This document shows, one piece after another, positions 9,118 through 19,024 of a DNA stretch of 64,000 nucleotides. The first letter of the stretch is position 1; every line of letters begins with the position of its first letter. The notes under the pieces are model-generated. The model made no database searches. It saw only the letters and a program-made list of their open reading frames with translations, and was not told where the DNA came from. The position numbers and the translations under genes were made by a program. Source of the stretch: Dickeya aquatica (GTDB taxonomy: Bacteria; Pseudomonadota; Gammaproteobacteria; Enterobacterales; Enterobacteriaceae); NCBI RefSeq assembly GCF_900095885.1, contig NZ_LT615367.1:2728001-2792000 (forward strand), read 5' to 3'.

Positions 9118-10164
9118 ATGCGGTTATTTATTACGCTTTTTTTATTATTTTTCAGTAATCTGTTTTTTAATCTGGCACAGGCTACGCCTCACAGTAACGC
9201 TGTTTTACCACGCAAAAGCGGTGTGGCGACGGCGAATAAAGCCGTGGATGATGCTAAAAAAAATAAGACGGCGAAAAGTGCTAAAAAAAGCGCCAGTGCC
9301 ACACCGGCCAAACCAGCACAAAAACACACAACAGCATCGGCTAACACCGCCAGCCACACGACTGCCACCTCACACACCAAAGCAGCCACAGGCAAAGCAG
9401 CTGTAGCTTCGACAGCCGCACGCAGTCACACGGCCAGCAACAGTAAAAAAGATAAAAAAGAAGAGAAAGGTTCTGTTGCTAAATCATCACAACCTGCGGG
9501 CAAAAACGCTAAGAAAACCCTCACTGAACAGGCAAAAAATGCGCACACGCAGCCGACAAAAGTCGCTCACGCCAGTGCCAAACACCCGAACAGCGAGCCA
9601 CACTCTGGCTCCGGGCATACCACGGCAAAAAACCAAAAAGGCAAATCTGCCACTACGCATACAGCGACACTAGCCGCCAATGCCCATCATGGTAAGAATA
9701 AAAACGATAAGATGAGCAAGTCAGGCATAGCCATGAACCCGGCACACCAAAAGCGCTATCAGCACGCCAAGCAAACGGCAATGAATAAGCTCATGAGCCA
9801 GATTGGCAAACCTTATCACTGGGGGGGACGACACCCTATTTCTGGTTTTGATTGCAGCGGGCTGGTGTATTACGCCTACAAAGACGTGGTGAAAATTTCC
9901 ATTCCACGAACGGCCAACGAAATGTTCCATTTACGCGATGCCGCCCCCATCAAGAAGAGCGAACTCGAAAGCGGCGATTTGGTGTTCTTTCGGATAACAA
10001 ATCGTGGTGCAGCAGATCACGTTGGCGTTTATCTTGGTAATGGCCGCTTTATTCAATCGCCCCGAACTGGCTCTGACATAAAAATCAGCAAGTTAAGTGA
10101 AGATTATTGGCAGGATCACTACGTAGGCGCTCGCCGTGTGGTTACGCCAAAAACCATGCGCTAA
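9118..10164 (+). CDS. mepH: NlpC/P60 murein DD-endopeptidase MepH
   Basis: 348 residues, clearly longer than E. coli MepH (271). Order: signal peptide (1-22), a low-complexity Lys/Ala/Thr/Ser/His linker of about 180 residues (roughly 25-205), then an NlpC/P60 domain. The catalytic Cys246 is in ISGFDCSGLVYYAY and the His301 in AADHVGVYLGNGR. The tail HYVGARRVVTPKTMR matches E. coli. It cleaves D-Ala-mDAP cross-links in the periplasm. The linker is strongly basic and probably spans or binds the murein. A strong terminator follows. Confidence 0.93.
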   Translation: MRLFITLFLLFFSNLFFNLAQATPHSNAVLPRKSGVATANKAVDDAKKNKTAKSAKKSASATPAKPAQKHTTASANTASHTTATSHTKAATGKAAVASTAARSHTASNSKKDKKEEKGSVAKSSQPAGKNAKKTLTEQAKNAHTQPTKVAHASAKHPNSEPHSGSGHTTAKNQKGKSATTHTATLAANAHHGKNKNDKMSKSGIAMNPAHQKRYQHAKQTAMNKLMSQIGKPYHWGGRHPISGFDCSGLVYYAYKDVVKISIPRTANEMFHLRDAAPIKKSELESGDLVFFRITNRGAADHVGVYLGNGRFIQSPRTGSDIKISKLSEDYWQDHYVGARRVVTPKTMR

Positions 10165-10204
10165 TGACACCACTGTCATAACTCTACCGCCAGCCCCCTC
10201 ACCA

Positions 10205-10260
10205 GATGAAACAAGCCCCGAAAGCGCATCTGCTCATTCGGGGCTTGTTTCATCATTATT
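10205..10260 (+). terminator. mepH terminator
   Basis: A perfect 18-bp stem (10205-10222 with 10237-10254; core AAGCCCCGAA / TTCGGGGCTT) is followed by ATTATTTT. It may also act on transcription coming from ynhF on the other strand. Confidence 0.85.
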
Positions 10261-10348
10261 TTGCACGCGACAAAAAATGCGGCCGCGGTGATATCACATC
10301 TGCGCGAGAGGAGCCATCAGCCAATGGTGAGTCTCCGCGTACTCAGGG

Positions 10349-10438
10349 TTAATTCAGCACCGCACTCATGCTAAATATCACAATCACCGTCAGCGCAACG
10401 ACTGTCGTGAACAACGACATTTTCAAATTCGTATCCAT
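10349..10438 (-). CDS. ynhF: Small inner-membrane protein YnhF
   Basis: 29 residues, the same length as E. coli YnhF. After a short polar start (MDTNLK) comes one hydrophobic segment, TTVVALTVIVIFSMSAVL, ending in N. AGGAG stands seven bases before the ATG. In E. coli ynhF also lies beside purR. It is a single-span membrane peptide of unknown role. Hydrophobicity, length and context all agree, though sequence identity is only moderate, as expected for such a short protein. Confidence 0.85.
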   Translation of the reverse strand: MDTNLKMSLFTTVVALTVIVIFSMSAVLN

Positions 10439-10801
10439 AAACCATCTCCTGTATTTGACAAATCGGTGGGCCATCACATCATCAGAATAGATGGATACCG
10501 ATGAAAAGCATAATCAATATCTTGCCTATTATATGAAGGACGTTTAAAAAAACCGCTTTCCCCATCACAGAGATAACACGAATTACCTCTTCCACTTTTG
10601 AGTTAAATCGGCCAAAATTCGCGGTTTACTGTATGCACTGCGTTGGCCGCCCTCCCGGCTCCCCTTCCGGCTACACTTCGGCATGTCTCCTCCTGAAAAT
10701 AGTGTTTGGCTGGAGAAGAATTCACGCAGGCAAACGATTAACAACATATTTACTGCTGTAACAGATACGTTGCTGTTACAACTGTTCAGGAGTCACCTAA
10801 G
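10439..10801. promoter_or_regulatory. Divergent ynhF/purR control region
   Basis: 363 bases. The left part includes the ynhF ribosome site and an AT-rich promoter zone; the right part holds a PurR-type operator (listed separately) and the purR ribosome site AGGAG some 12 bases before the ATG. No further gene was found. Confidence 0.5.
10728..10743. promoter_or_regulatory. PurR box in the purR leader
   Basis: AGGCAAACGATTAACA matches the PurR consensus ANGCAANCGNTTNCNT at all but two of the fixed positions, and stands about 60 bases before purR. PurR autoregulates purR in E. coli. Confidence 0.6.
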
Positions 10802-11827
10802 ATGGCAACGATTAAAGATGTGGCAAAGCGCGCAGGCGTTTCGACCACAACCGTATCACACGTGATCAATAAAACACGTTTCGTCGCCGAAGAAACCAAG
10901 GCTGCGGTGCGTGCCGCCATCGAGGAGTTACATTATTCGCCAAGCGCGGTGGCACGCAGCCTAAAAGTGAATCACACCAAGTCTATCGGTTTGCTGGCCA
11001 CATCCAGTGAAGCGCCCTATTTTGCTGAAATTATTGAAGCGGTAGAAAACAGTTGTTATGCCAGAGGCTATACGCTGATTTTGTGTAATTCCCACAACAA
11101 TCTGGACAAGCAGCGCGCTTATCTGTCGATGCTGGCACAAAAGCGTGTCGATGGTCTGTTGGTGATGTGTGCTGAATATCCACCGGCACTGTTGTCGATG
11201 CTGGCCGATTACCGTCATATCCCCATGGTAGTGATGGACTGGGGGGAAGCGCACAGCGATTTTACCGACACAATTATCGATAACGCCTTCGCGGGCGGTT
11301 ATATGGCAGGCCGTTATCTGATTGAGCGCGGGCATCGCGATATTGGTGCGATCCCCGGCTCACAAGAGCGTAACACTGGCAGCGGGCGCTACCTTGGTTT
11401 TCTTAAAGCGCTGAAGGAAGCCGATATTACGATACGCGAAGAGTGGGTGGTGCAAGGCGACTTCGAACCAGAGTCCGGCTATAAAGCCATGCACCAGATT
11501 CTGGCACAAAAACACCGCCCCACCGCGGTATTCTGTGGTGGTGATATCATGGCGATGGGCGCTATCTGTGCGGCTGATGAGCTGGGCTTGCGGGTACCTC
11601 AGGATATTTCGGTGATAGGGTATGACAACGTTCGCCATGCGCGCTATTTCACTCCGGCACTGACTACCATCCATCAGCCCAAAGAGCGCCTCGGCCAGGC
11701 CGCATTCTCCATGCTGCTTGATCGCATTACCAGCAAACGTGAAGAAGCACAGACTATCGAAGTTCACCCAACGCTGATAGAGCGCCGCTCCGTTGCTGAT
11801 GGCCCGTTTGTGGACTATCGCCGCTAA
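10802..11827 (+). CDS. purR: Purine repressor PurR
   Basis: 341 residues, LacI/GalR family. The N-terminal helix-turn-helix [28 protein letters not shown] and the hinge helix ([14 protein letters not shown]) are those of PurR. A periplasmic-binding-protein-like core follows, which binds hypoxanthine or guanine as corepressor. It represses purine and some pyrimidine genes; a perfect PurR box precedes pyrD elsewhere in this window. The gene has a PurR-type site in its own leader. Confidence 0.97.
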   Translation: MATIKDVAKRAGVSTTTVSHVINKTRFVAEETKAAVRAAIEELHYSPSAVARSLKVNHTKSIGLLATSSEAPYFAEIIEAVENSCYARGYTLILCNSHNNLDKQRAYLSMLAQKRVDGLLVMCAEYPPALLSMLADYRHIPMVVMDWGEAHSDFTDTIIDNAFAGGYMAGRYLIERGHRDIGAIPGSQERNTGSGRYLGFLKALKEADITIREEWVVQGDFEPESGYKAMHQILAQKHRPTAVFCGGDIMAMGAICAADELGLRVPQDISVIGYDNVRHARYFTPALTTIHQPKERLGQAAFSMLLDRITSKREEAQTIEVHPTLIERRSVADGPFVDYRR

Positions 11828-12220
11828 ATTGCCCCTTATCTTCATGCCTGTGGGGTTCACTTTCAGCCCGCCTGATTGAATCTATTGTGCGGCCCACGCC
11901 AGTCGAATCTTGCCGACAGGCGCGGGCAGTCATAAACTTGTCATTGCCTTTAACGACAATAATCATCATGTGACGATGCAGGATTGTGATGGCTCCTCAC
12001 ATCGCCCATTTTGCTGCCCTGCTCATTGAGCGCCACGGTGCGCATAATCACCACCGCCTTTCCGCGCCCAGTGGCAGACGCCTTTCGTAGCCGCTTTTCT
12101 CTTGAATACCGCTGAGTCTTCAGGGCCAGACGATGGATTGAGTCCACCGAATGTTCTTCATGGGTACAATGGTCTAACGAATTCCTTGCACTGCAATGTT
12201 GGCAAGGTAGGGGGGAAGTG
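11828..12220. other. purR-cfa intergenic region
   Basis: 393 bases. A TACAAT hexamer at 12165-12170 may be the -10 of a cfa promoter. In E. coli the cfa leader is long and is the target of small RNAs; whether that holds here cannot be told from sequence alone. The genes ydhB and ydhC that lie here in E. coli are absent. An open frame on the minus strand (11950-12147) has no ribosome site or homology and was rejected. Confidence 0.4.
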
Positions 12221-13372
12221 ATGAGCTCATCTTACGCAGAGGATCTGGGGAGTGCTGGCACGTCCTGGTTCCAGATAGTCAATAATATGCTGGCGGGCGC
12301 TGGTATTACTATCAATGGCTCGCACCCGTTTGATATACAGGTGAAAAATCCCAATTTCTACAAACGGATATTGCGGGAAGGTTCACTGGGGCTCGGCGAA
12401 AGTTATATGGATGGCTGGTGGGAGTGCGAGCGCCTGGATATGTTTTTTCATCGCGCTTTACGTGCCGGGCTGGAAAACCAATTGCCGCACCGTTTGCATG
12501 ACACGCTGCGGGTACTGCTGGCAAGAGTGATAAACCTGCAATCCCGCCGCCGCGCATGGAGGGTGGGCAAGGCGCATTACGACCTCGGTAATGATCTTTT
12601 CTCACGTATGCTTGACCCGCACATGCAGTACTCTTGCGCTTACTGGAAACACGCCGAAACGCTCGAACAGGCACAGCAAGACAAGTTGCATCTGATTTGC
12701 GAAAAATTGCAGCTACGCCAGGGAATGACCTTACTGGATATCGGCTGTGGCTGGGGAGGCCTGTCAGCCTTTGCCGCACGCCATTATGGCGTTCGCGTGA
12801 CCGGTATTACCATCTCGCGTGAGCAGCAGACGCTGGCACAGCAACGCTGCCAGGGCCTGGATGTGTCTATTCTGCTGCAAGACTACCGTGACATGCACCA
12901 GCCATTTGATCGTATTGTTTCTGTGGGGATGTTTGAACACGTTGGCCCTAAAAATTATGACACCTATTTTCAGGCAATCAGGCGTAACCTCAAGCCCAAT
13001 GGGCTATTTTTACTCCACACCATCGGAGCAAATGCGACCAACCTGAAAGTCGACCCCTGGATCAATAAATACATTTTTCCCAATGGCTGCCTGCCTTCGG
13101 TTCAACATATCGCAACCGCCAGCGAACCTTATCTGGTCATGGAAGACTGGCACAATTTTGGTGCCGACTATGACCGTACACTGATGGCATGGTATCAACG
13201 CTTCCAGCAACACTGGCCTGTTTTATCCAGCCACTACTCCACGCGTTTTCAGCGCATGTTTAGCTATTACCTTAACGCCTGCGCAGGTGCATTCCGCGCA
13301 CGCAATATTCAGCTTTGGCAGGTGCTGTTTAGCGTTGAGGGGGTTGAAGGAGGTCTGCACGTCGCACGCTAA
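12221..13372 (+). CDS. cfa: Cyclopropane-fatty-acyl-phospholipid synthase
   Basis: 383 residues, close to E. coli Cfa (382). It methylenates double bonds of membrane phospholipid acyl chains using SAM, mainly on entry to stationary phase. The SAM site LLDIGCGWGGL (about residues 170-180), the YDLGNDLFSRMLDPHMQYSCAYW substrate segment and the VSVGMFEHVGPKNYDTYF stretch are well conserved, as is the tail CAGAFRARNIQLWQVLFS. The ATG at 12221 was preferred over the adjacent GTG because a G-rich ribosome site lies just upstream. Confidence 0.97.
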   Translation: MSSSYAEDLGSAGTSWFQIVNNMLAGAGITINGSHPFDIQVKNPNFYKRILREGSLGLGESYMDGWWECERLDMFFHRALRAGLENQLPHRLHDTLRVLLARVINLQSRRRAWRVGKAHYDLGNDLFSRMLDPHMQYSCAYWKHAETLEQAQQDKLHLICEKLQLRQGMTLLDIGCGWGGLSAFAARHYGVRVTGITISREQQTLAQQRCQGLDVSILLQDYRDMHQPFDRIVSVGMFEHVGPKNYDTYFQAIRRNLKPNGLFLLHTIGANATNLKVDPWINKYIFPNGCLPSVQHIATASEPYLVMEDWHNFGADYDRTLMAWYQRFQQHWPVLSSHYSTRFQRMFSYYLNACAGAFRARNIQLWQVLFSVEGVEGGLHVAR

Positions 13373-13454
13373 TCGGTTCGGCACAAGACCTCACGGTTTC
13401 ATCCAGGAAGCATAATCCGGCGGCATAATCACACGCTTTGCCGCCGGGTGAGGG

Positions 13455-14105
13455 TTATTCGTCCTGCGCTGACGCCGCTTCTTCCTGTTGCCGGGCCAGC
13501 TGTGCTGCCATTACGCGCTCAACCGAATCAACAATCGCCTGTGTTTGCGGGTCTATTTCAATATTGATGCTATCACCGAGCCGCTTTTGCCCCAGCGTCG
13601 TCCTCTGGAGCGTTTCCGGGATCAGGTGAACACAGAAGCGGCTGCGTGTCACCTCCCCTACCGTCAGGCTGATACCATCAATACCGATGAACCCCTTGTG
13701 CAGCACATATTTCATCAGCGTGGCATCCGACAGACGGAACCAAATCTGGTGATTATTTTCTGAGGTCAGGATCTTTACTATCTCTGCTGTGCACATAATA
13801 TGGCCGGACATGACATGCCCGCCAATTTCATCGCCATATTTGGCTGCACGCTCAACATTAACCCGATCGCCCACCTGGATATCACCCAAATTAGTCAGGC
13901 GTAATGTCTCTTTGATCAAATCGAAACTCACGCGATCGCCGTCAATCTCCGTTACCGTCAGGCAACAGCCGTTATGCGCCACAGAGGCTCCAGGCTCCAG
14001 GCCCGGCAGCAGTTCGGCAGGTAACTGGATAACATGAGTGCGGAAATTGGGTTTTTCATCGACAGACACGACCGTCGCCGTGCCCTGAACAATACCGGTA
14101 AACAT
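13455..14105 (-). CDS. ribE: Riboflavin synthase, alpha subunit
   Basis: 216 residues. It dismutates two molecules of 6,7-dimethyl-8-ribityllumazine to riboflavin. The start [12 protein letters not shown] and the two tandem lumazine-binding repeats are clear: the first has NGCCLTV, the second [11 protein letters not shown]. coli calls this gene ribC or ribE. It is divergent from mdtK; no FMN riboswitch was seen in the 271-bp gap. The C-terminus is a Gln/Ala/Glu-rich tail. Confidence 0.96.
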   Translation of the reverse strand: MFTGIVQGTATVVSVDEKPNFRTHVIQLPAELLPGLEPGASVAHNGCCLTVTEIDGDRVSFDLIKETLRLTNLGDIQVGDRVNVERAAKYGDEIGGHVMSGHIMCTAEIVKILTSENNHQIWFRLSDATLMKYVLHKGFIGIDGISLTVGEVTRSRFCVHLIPETLQRTTLGQKRLGDSINIEIDPQTQAIVDSVERVMAAQLARQQEEAASAQDE

Positions 14106-14376
14106 GATGGTGTTCTGGCCTCCTGAATCGGGAATAAACGCGATGAATACAACCGTCGCGTCTTTTCCTTATATTGGAATAACCCGCAAACGTATTCATC
14201 GAATGAACGGCAGTGTGCACCAGATTGACAGGAAAACCAAACGGAACTCACCAGCCAGTTCAGGCATTGGTTTACGACGGGTAAATCGTTACAATGCATT
14301 ATCTTTTTTTACGAATAAAGGATGATTGTCTTTCTCGTAGCGAGATCTCTCTCAATCCTGTTCTAGGAAGGTTTTT

Positions 14377-15750
14377 GTGCAGAAGTATTTATCAGAAGCG
14401 CGCCATCTGCTGGCGCTGGCGATCCCCGTCATTATCGCGCAAGTCTCGCAAACCTCCATGGGGGTGGTGGATACCATCATGGCTGGATCTTACAGCGCAA
14501 CCGATATGGCTGCCGTTGCGGTGGGCACCTCTATCTGGTTACCGGTCATTTTGTTTGGGCATGGCTTGCTAATGGCCCTCACACCGGTTGTGGCTAACCT
14601 GAATGGCTCCGGCAGGCGTGACCGTATCGCCCATCAAACCCAACAGGCGTTTCTGCTGGCCGCCATGATTTCTGTCGCCACCATGTTTGTACTCTATCAA
14701 GGGCAATATGTTATTCGCCTGATGCATGATGGCGCTCCCGAATTAGCGGATAAAGCCATCAAATATTTACATGCCCTACTCTGGGGAGTGCCGGGCTACC
14801 TGTTTTATCAGGTTCTGCGCAGCCAGTGTGAAGGGTTGTCAAAAACCCAACCGGGAATGGTTATCGGTTTTATCGGCTTGCTTATCAATATTCCCATCAA
14901 CTACATATTTATTCACGGCAAACTGGGTATGCCGGAGTTGGGGGGAGTGGGCTGTGGTGTCGCGACGGCCTCTGTTTACTGGATAATGATGATATTACTG
15001 GGGGTGTACTCACGCCACGCCTACTGGCTAAAGGACATCCGGCGGCAGAAAAAGCGCCTGGAGCCGGACTGGGCGGTATTAAAACGCCTGTTCGGACTGG
15101 GGCTCCCGGTTGCACTGGCGATGCTATTTGAAGTGACTCTGTTTGCTATCGTCGCCCTGTTGGTACTGCCTCTGGGGGTGGTGGATGTTGCCGGGCATCA
15201 AATTGCGCTCAACTTCAGTTCACTCATGTTTGTATTACCGTTATCCGTCGGCGTTGCCGCCACTATCCGCGTTGGGCACCGGCTGGGAGAAAAAGCGGTG
15301 GATGCTGCCCGCATCGCCGCCCACACCAGTATTCTTACCGGCATTCTGCTGGCTGTCTGCACGGCGATTTTTACCATCACGCTGCGCGGGCACATCGCAA
15401 TGCTCTACAATAAAGACCCCGCGGTGGTAGCAATGGCCTCGCACCTGATGTTACTGGCCGCGGTTTACCAGATTTCTGATGCAATACAGACCATTGGCAG
15501 TGGTGTTCTGCGCGGTTATAAAGATACCCGTGCCATCTTTTTCATCACGTTTATTGCCTATTGGATGCTGGGGCTGCCGGTAGGTTATCTACTGGCGCTG
15601 ACCGACATACTGCTACCTCGCATGGGGCCTGCCGGTTTTTGGTGGGGGTTTATTGTTGGTCTGACATCATCGGCAACCATGATGGTATTACGCATCCGTC
15701 GGGTGCAGCGCCAACCTGTTGCACACATTCTCGCCAGAGCGGCGCGATAA
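14377..15750 (+). CDS. mdtK: MATE-family multidrug efflux protein MdtK/NorM
   Basis: 457 residues with about 12 predicted membrane segments. A Na+ or H+ coupled exporter of cationic drugs and dyes in the inner membrane. The sequence from [18 protein letters not shown] through [10 protein letters not shown] and the conserved [18 protein letters not shown] region follow E. coli MdtK throughout. It starts with GTG at 14377, supported by AGGAAGG five bases upstream. The same ribE-mdtK-valVW order occurs in E. coli. Confidence 0.97.
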   Translation: MQKYLSEARHLLALAIPVIIAQVSQTSMGVVDTIMAGSYSATDMAAVAVGTSIWLPVILFGHGLLMALTPVVANLNGSGRRDRIAHQTQQAFLLAAMISVATMFVLYQGQYVIRLMHDGAPELADKAIKYLHALLWGVPGYLFYQVLRSQCEGLSKTQPGMVIGFIGLLINIPINYIFIHGKLGMPELGGVGCGVATASVYWIMMILLGVYSRHAYWLKDIRRQKKRLEPDWAVLKRLFGLGLPVALAMLFEVTLFAIVALLVLPLGVVDVAGHQIALNFSSLMFVLPLSVGVAATIRVGHRLGEKAVDAARIAAHTSILTGILLAVCTAIFTITLRGHIAMLYNKDPAVVAMASHLMLLAAVYQISDAIQTIGSGVLRGYKDTRAIFFITFIAYWMLGLPVGYLLALTDILLPRMGPAGFWWGFIVGLTSSATMMVLRIRRVQRQPVAHILARAAR

Positions 15751-15904
15751 TCTGTCAGTACGCCGCTAAAAATGCGGCGTACTGCCCATAAGCTGTGCAA
15801 TCAGTCTGTTGATAGCAGTATTTTTGTTTTTTCCCCTTGCCAGCATCCAGGTAGCCCGTTAATATTCGTCCCCGTCGCCGCCTGGCGATGATGTTTAAAC
15901 AAAT

Positions 15905-15981
15905 GCGTTCATAGCTCAGTTGGTTAGAGCACCACCTTGACATGGTGGGGGTCGTTGGTTCGAGTCCAATTGAACGCACCA
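15905..15981 (+). tRNA. valV: tRNA-Val (anticodon GAC)
   Basis: 77 nt including encoded CCA. The acceptor stem GCGTTCA / TGAACGC, D-loop AGCTCAGTTGGTTAGAGC, anticodon arm CCACCTTGACATGGTGG (anticodon GAC) and T-arm GTTCGAGTC are all present. It is the first of two tRNA-Val genes four bases apart, downstream of mdtK as in E. coli (valV-valW). Confidence 0.96.
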
Positions 15982-15985
15982 TAAT

Positions 15986-16062
15986 GCGACCGTAGCTCAG
16001 TTGGTTAGAGCACCACCTTGACATGGTGGGGGTCGGTGGTTCGAGTCCACTCGGTCGCACCA
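15986..16062 (+). tRNA. valW: tRNA-Val (anticodon GAC)
   Basis: 77 nt including CCA. It is identical to the preceding tRNA-Val through the D-arm and anticodon arm, with a different acceptor stem (GCGACCG / CGGTCGC) and T-stem. The pair is probably one transcript. Confidence 0.96.
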
Positions 16063-16162
16063 ATCATCTATAGCACACGATAGAAATTCAAATTACCCCG
16101 TTTGTTACCCCAATAACATAATCTCGCAGTGGCACACTGAAGTTGACCCCATGAGTTGACCA

Positions 16163-17059
16163 CTACAACGAGCGATATCGAAGGGTTTCGACAAACAAAG
16201 AAAACGCGGAAGAGTGATGCCTGCGGTTAGGGTAGTAGAGATGATAGCCTGGGATGGTCGTTGTAAACTTACCAAGAACCTGGACAAGGCTGCCGTTATC
16301 AATACATTGCTGCACCTGATCCCGATGGATACACGCCAGACCATGCCCATCAAGTACCGCATCAACCAGAAGATTAATCGTATTCACTACCAGTTGCCCC
16401 TGTCCCCGTACTCGTATTTCTCGTCCGTCACTCAGTAGAGGCCATCCAATCAATGTGCCGGATGTCGGCAGGCGAAAATTGATGACGCTATGGTCAATCA
16501 GTTCTGCGGGCGTTGTCGGTGCCGGACGTCTTGCCAGATAAGCCGGGCTGGCAACGATAACCATCGGGATGTCGGGACCAATCCGCACTGCAATCATGTC
16601 CTTGTCAATATCGCCCCCCAGGCGAATACCCGCGTCAAACTGATTGGCAACGACGTCTACCAGCGCATGATCAACACTGATCTCAATATGAATATCGGGA
16701 TTGTCTGCCAGCAACGATTTCATGGCAGGCATGAGTATGGTCTTGGCTGCATGCTCCACCGTCGTTATCCGGATTGTTCCAGAAGGCCGGTCACGCAGCT
16801 CACCGAGAGAGCCTATCACCGTGTCGAGGTCATGCAGCATAGGGCCAAGTTTCGCAAGCAGACGCTCTCCAGCCTCAGTCGGCGCGACACTGCGTGTCGT
16901 ACGCGCGAGCAGGCGAAGTCCCACGCGCTCCTCGACGCGACGAACTATCTGGCTAAGGGCGGATTGCGCCATCCCCAGACGAAGCGCGGCTTTCGTGAAG
17001 CTGCGCTCCTCGGCAACCACCACGAAGGCGGTCAAATCGGCAATCTCGTCGCGACGCAA
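16163..17059 (-). CDS. LysR-family transcriptional regulator
   Basis: 298 residues. N-terminal winged helix with recognition region RSFTKAALRLGMAQSALSQI (about residues 19-38), then a LysR substrate-binding domain (GTIRITTVEHAAKTILMPAM onward). The start is taken as TTG at 17059, with GGGAG six bases upstream; an ATG 16 bases further up is out of frame. It is divergent from the flavin oxidoreductase gene at 17215 and very likely controls it. The 155-bp gap holds inverted GGCTAAG / CTTAGCC elements that could be its operator. The pair sits in a tRNA-flanked strip not shared with E. coli, so is probably acquired. Confidence 0.88.
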   Translation of the reverse strand: MRRDEIADLTAFVVVAEERSFTKAALRLGMAQSALSQIVRRVEERVGLRLLARTTRSVAPTEAGERLLAKLGPMLHDLDTVIGSLGELRDRPSGTIRITTVEHAAKTILMPAMKSLLADNPDIHIEISVDHALVDVVANQFDAGIRLGGDIDKDMIAVRIGPDIPMVIVASPAYLARRPAPTTPAELIDHSVINFRLPTSGTLIGWPLLSDGREIRVRGQGQLVVNTINLLVDAVLDGHGLACIHRDQVQQCIDNGSLVQVLGKFTTTIPGYHLYYPNRRHHSSAFSLFVETLRYRSL

Positions 17060-17214
17060 AGGCTTCTCCCGCCATGATTAATCACTGAAATGATAAGGCT
17101 AAGTGTTTTTATGCCTCTAGTCCACTTAATCGATACCCCTTATCTTAGCCAGCAACACCCTGACCCGGTCCTTCCGGGTCAATATTGTGCCGTAACCATT
17201 GCAAGGAAAATTTC

Positions 17215-18366
17215 ATGGCCCATTCAAACCTCCTTTTCGACCATTTCCGCTTTGAAAATGGTATGACACTTAGAAATCGCGTTGTCATGACGCCGATGAC
17301 TACCTGGTCCGCCAACCCTGACGAAACCATCTCAGATCAAGAGGTTGACTACGTTCGCGCCCGCGTCAGGGATGTCGGCATGGTTATCACTGGCTGTACG
17401 CACGTTACACCGGAAGGGGTCGGCTTTACGGGTGAGTTCGCTGCCTACGATGACCGTTTCATACCCAGCTTGCGTAAACTGGCGCAAGCCGCAAAGAGTG
17501 GCGGAGCTCCCGCCATCCTGCAAATCTTTCATGCAGGCAGCAAGGCTGTGCCGGAACTTGTTCCAGATGGACGGGTCGTAGGCCCCAGCATGATGGAAGC
17601 ACCCGCCAGTCTGTTCAGCAAGGGGGGGAATACCGTCACGGCACTGACACATGATGAAATTGAGAACATCATCAGGGCATTCGCTGACGCGACGCGACGC
17701 GCGATCGACGCAGGCTTCGATGGCATTGAATTACATGGCGCACACGGATTCCTCCTTCAGGATTTTTTCTCGCCTCTGGCTAATCACCGCGACGATGATT
17801 GGGGCGGCTCGCTGAGCAACAGACTTCGCTTCCCGTTGTCTGTTGTTCAGGCCGTCGGGCAGGTCATCAAGGCGCAGACTGACCGGCCTTTTCTGTTGGG
17901 GTACCGTATCTCACCTGAAGAACAGGCTGACGGCGGGTTGCGGCTCGCGGATACCAATATACTGATCGACGAGCTGATCAACGCCGGCGTTGATTATCTT
18001 CATGCGTCACTGCACGACGTGCTCAATGGCAAGCCGATTGAGGATGACAGTGGCAAGACGACGACGCAATTGCTCATTCAGCATGTGGCCGGGCGCGTTC
18101 CGTTGATCGCTGCGGGCGGGCTAAAGACGCCGGCGCAGGCACAAGCGGCTCTGGACGCGGGCCTCTCGTTGAGCGCAATCGGCCAGGCGCTGGTCATGAA
18201 TCCAAACTGGGTCGCACTGGCCAAGGCCGGTCGCGCGCATGACATTGTCAGCGTCCTTGATCCCGTATCGGTACCGGACCTGAGCATTCCAGAAAATCTG
18301 TGGGCGGTCATCATGATGGCAAAGGGTTGGTTCCCGCTGGCTGAAACCGGGCAAGCGACCGAGTGA
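17215..18366 (+). CDS. NADH:flavin oxidoreductase, Old Yellow Enzyme family
   Basis: 383 residues. A TIM-barrel FMN enzyme: N-terminal NRVVMTPMTTW (FMN contact), QIFHAG, the strong signature DGIELHGAHGFLLQDFFSP (about residues 164-182, His-Gly-Ala-His), NHRDDDWGGSLSNRLRFPL, and the late FMN-phosphate region IAAGGLKTPAQAQAAL. It resembles the YqjM-like class that reduces electrophilic alkenes with NAD(P)H. The native substrate is unknown. The ATG at 17215 has AAGGAAA upstream and fits the family; ten extra codons upstream were left out. Confidence 0.9.
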   Translation: MAHSNLLFDHFRFENGMTLRNRVVMTPMTTWSANPDETISDQEVDYVRARVRDVGMVITGCTHVTPEGVGFTGEFAAYDDRFIPSLRKLAQAAKSGGAPAILQIFHAGSKAVPELVPDGRVVGPSMMEAPASLFSKGGNTVTALTHDEIENIIRAFADATRRAIDAGFDGIELHGAHGFLLQDFFSPLANHRDDDWGGSLSNRLRFPLSVVQAVGQVIKAQTDRPFLLGYRISPEEQADGGLRLADTNILIDELINAGVDYLHASLHDVLNGKPIEDDSGKTTTQLLIQHVAGRVPLIAAGGLKTPAQAQAALDAGLSLSAIGQALVMNPNWVALAKAGRAHDIVSVLDPVSVPDLSIPENLWAVIMMAKGWFPLAETGQATE

Positions 18367-18536
18367 CACCTTGCGGCTGCCGCGACGGCTCTCATCCATA
18401 CGGTGTCACGGTAAATTTCACACCGGATACGCGAGGTGATTGCCGTGCTCACTTGCCAGGCCCCAGTCCTGCCCGGTAGTACGGCCGGACGCGACAACGC
18501 CCAAAAGGGACTGGGCAACCGGTGTTCAAAGCAGAT

Positions 18537-18647
18537 TTAACAGGCACATTTGGCGGCCTGTACGGGTATTAGGGTTTGAAATAATATGAACTTCACCACC
18601 TTTTCGGATGGTTTGGCGTTTTTTACTTTAATATCAGCAAGTGGCAT
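18537..18647 (-). pseudogene. Remnant of a tyrosine-recombinase island integrase (N-terminal stump)
   Basis: Reading the minus strand from ATG at 18647 gives MPLADIKVKNAKPSEKVVKF, which matches the N-terminus of P4-type island integrases (DUF4102 domain: M-L-D-x-K-x-x-x-x-KP-x-x-K). Homology then stops and a TAA ends the frame after 36 codons, so only about 20 codons remain. Its 5' end faces the 3' end of tRNA-Asn some 180 bases away, the standard arrangement for an island integrase and its att site. The rest of the gene is gone. Confidence 0.65.
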
Positions 18648-18784
18648 GACGGTTCCCTCCGATTGCTGGTAAAAACGAAATCGAACCCGCTTTACCCGCA
18701 TTTTTACCAGCAAACAGGTATGGCTTCGAGTGGTTTTGAATGGATGAAGATGAACCTAAAGAAAGGGATAACCCATTGATAAAA

Positions 18785-18818
18785 TGCAAAAAACCAGATG
18801 TCAGTAGACATCTGGTTT
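18785..18818 (-). terminator. tRNA-Asn terminator
   Basis: On the minus strand a 12-bp stem (AAACCAGATGTC / GACATCTGGTTT, 18791-18802 with 18807-18818) with a TACT loop is followed by a T-run, right after the tRNA 3' end. Confidence 0.85.
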
Positions 18819-18826
18819 CTTTAAAT

Positions 18827-18902
18827 TGGCTCCTCTGACTGGACTCGAACCAGTGACATACGGATTAACAGTCCGCCGTTCTACCGACTGAACTACAGAG
18901 GA
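18827..18902 (-). tRNA. tRNA-Asn (anticodon GTT)
   Basis: 76 nt including CCA. The acceptor stem TCCTCTG / CAGAGGA, D-arm AGTTCAGTCGGTAGAAC, anticodon arm with GTT and T-arm GGTTCGAGTCC are complete. tRNA-Asn genes are common island att sites, and an integrase stump lies downstream here. Confidence 0.97.
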
Positions 18903-19024
18903 ATCGCTGGAACGGGGCGAATATTATCTGTGGTGCCTTTGAGTGTCAACGGGCAATACAAGGATTTTATCTCGATTGCTTGGCTTATGTACAACGCGGT
19001 GAAAATTGCCGCACTTGCCACCCT

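Noticed and set aside
11950..12147. 65-residue minus-strand frame in the purR-cfa gap
   Set aside because: No ribosome site and no recognisable protein; more likely part of the cfa control region.
16130..16162. Two copies of GTTGACC just right of tRNA-Val, considered as an insertion-sequence end
   Set aside because: Too short, and no transposase fragment or matching inverted end was found.
16490..17077. 195-residue open frame opposite the LysR gene
   Set aside because: Antisense shadow; the LysR frame has clear helix-turn-helix and effector domains.
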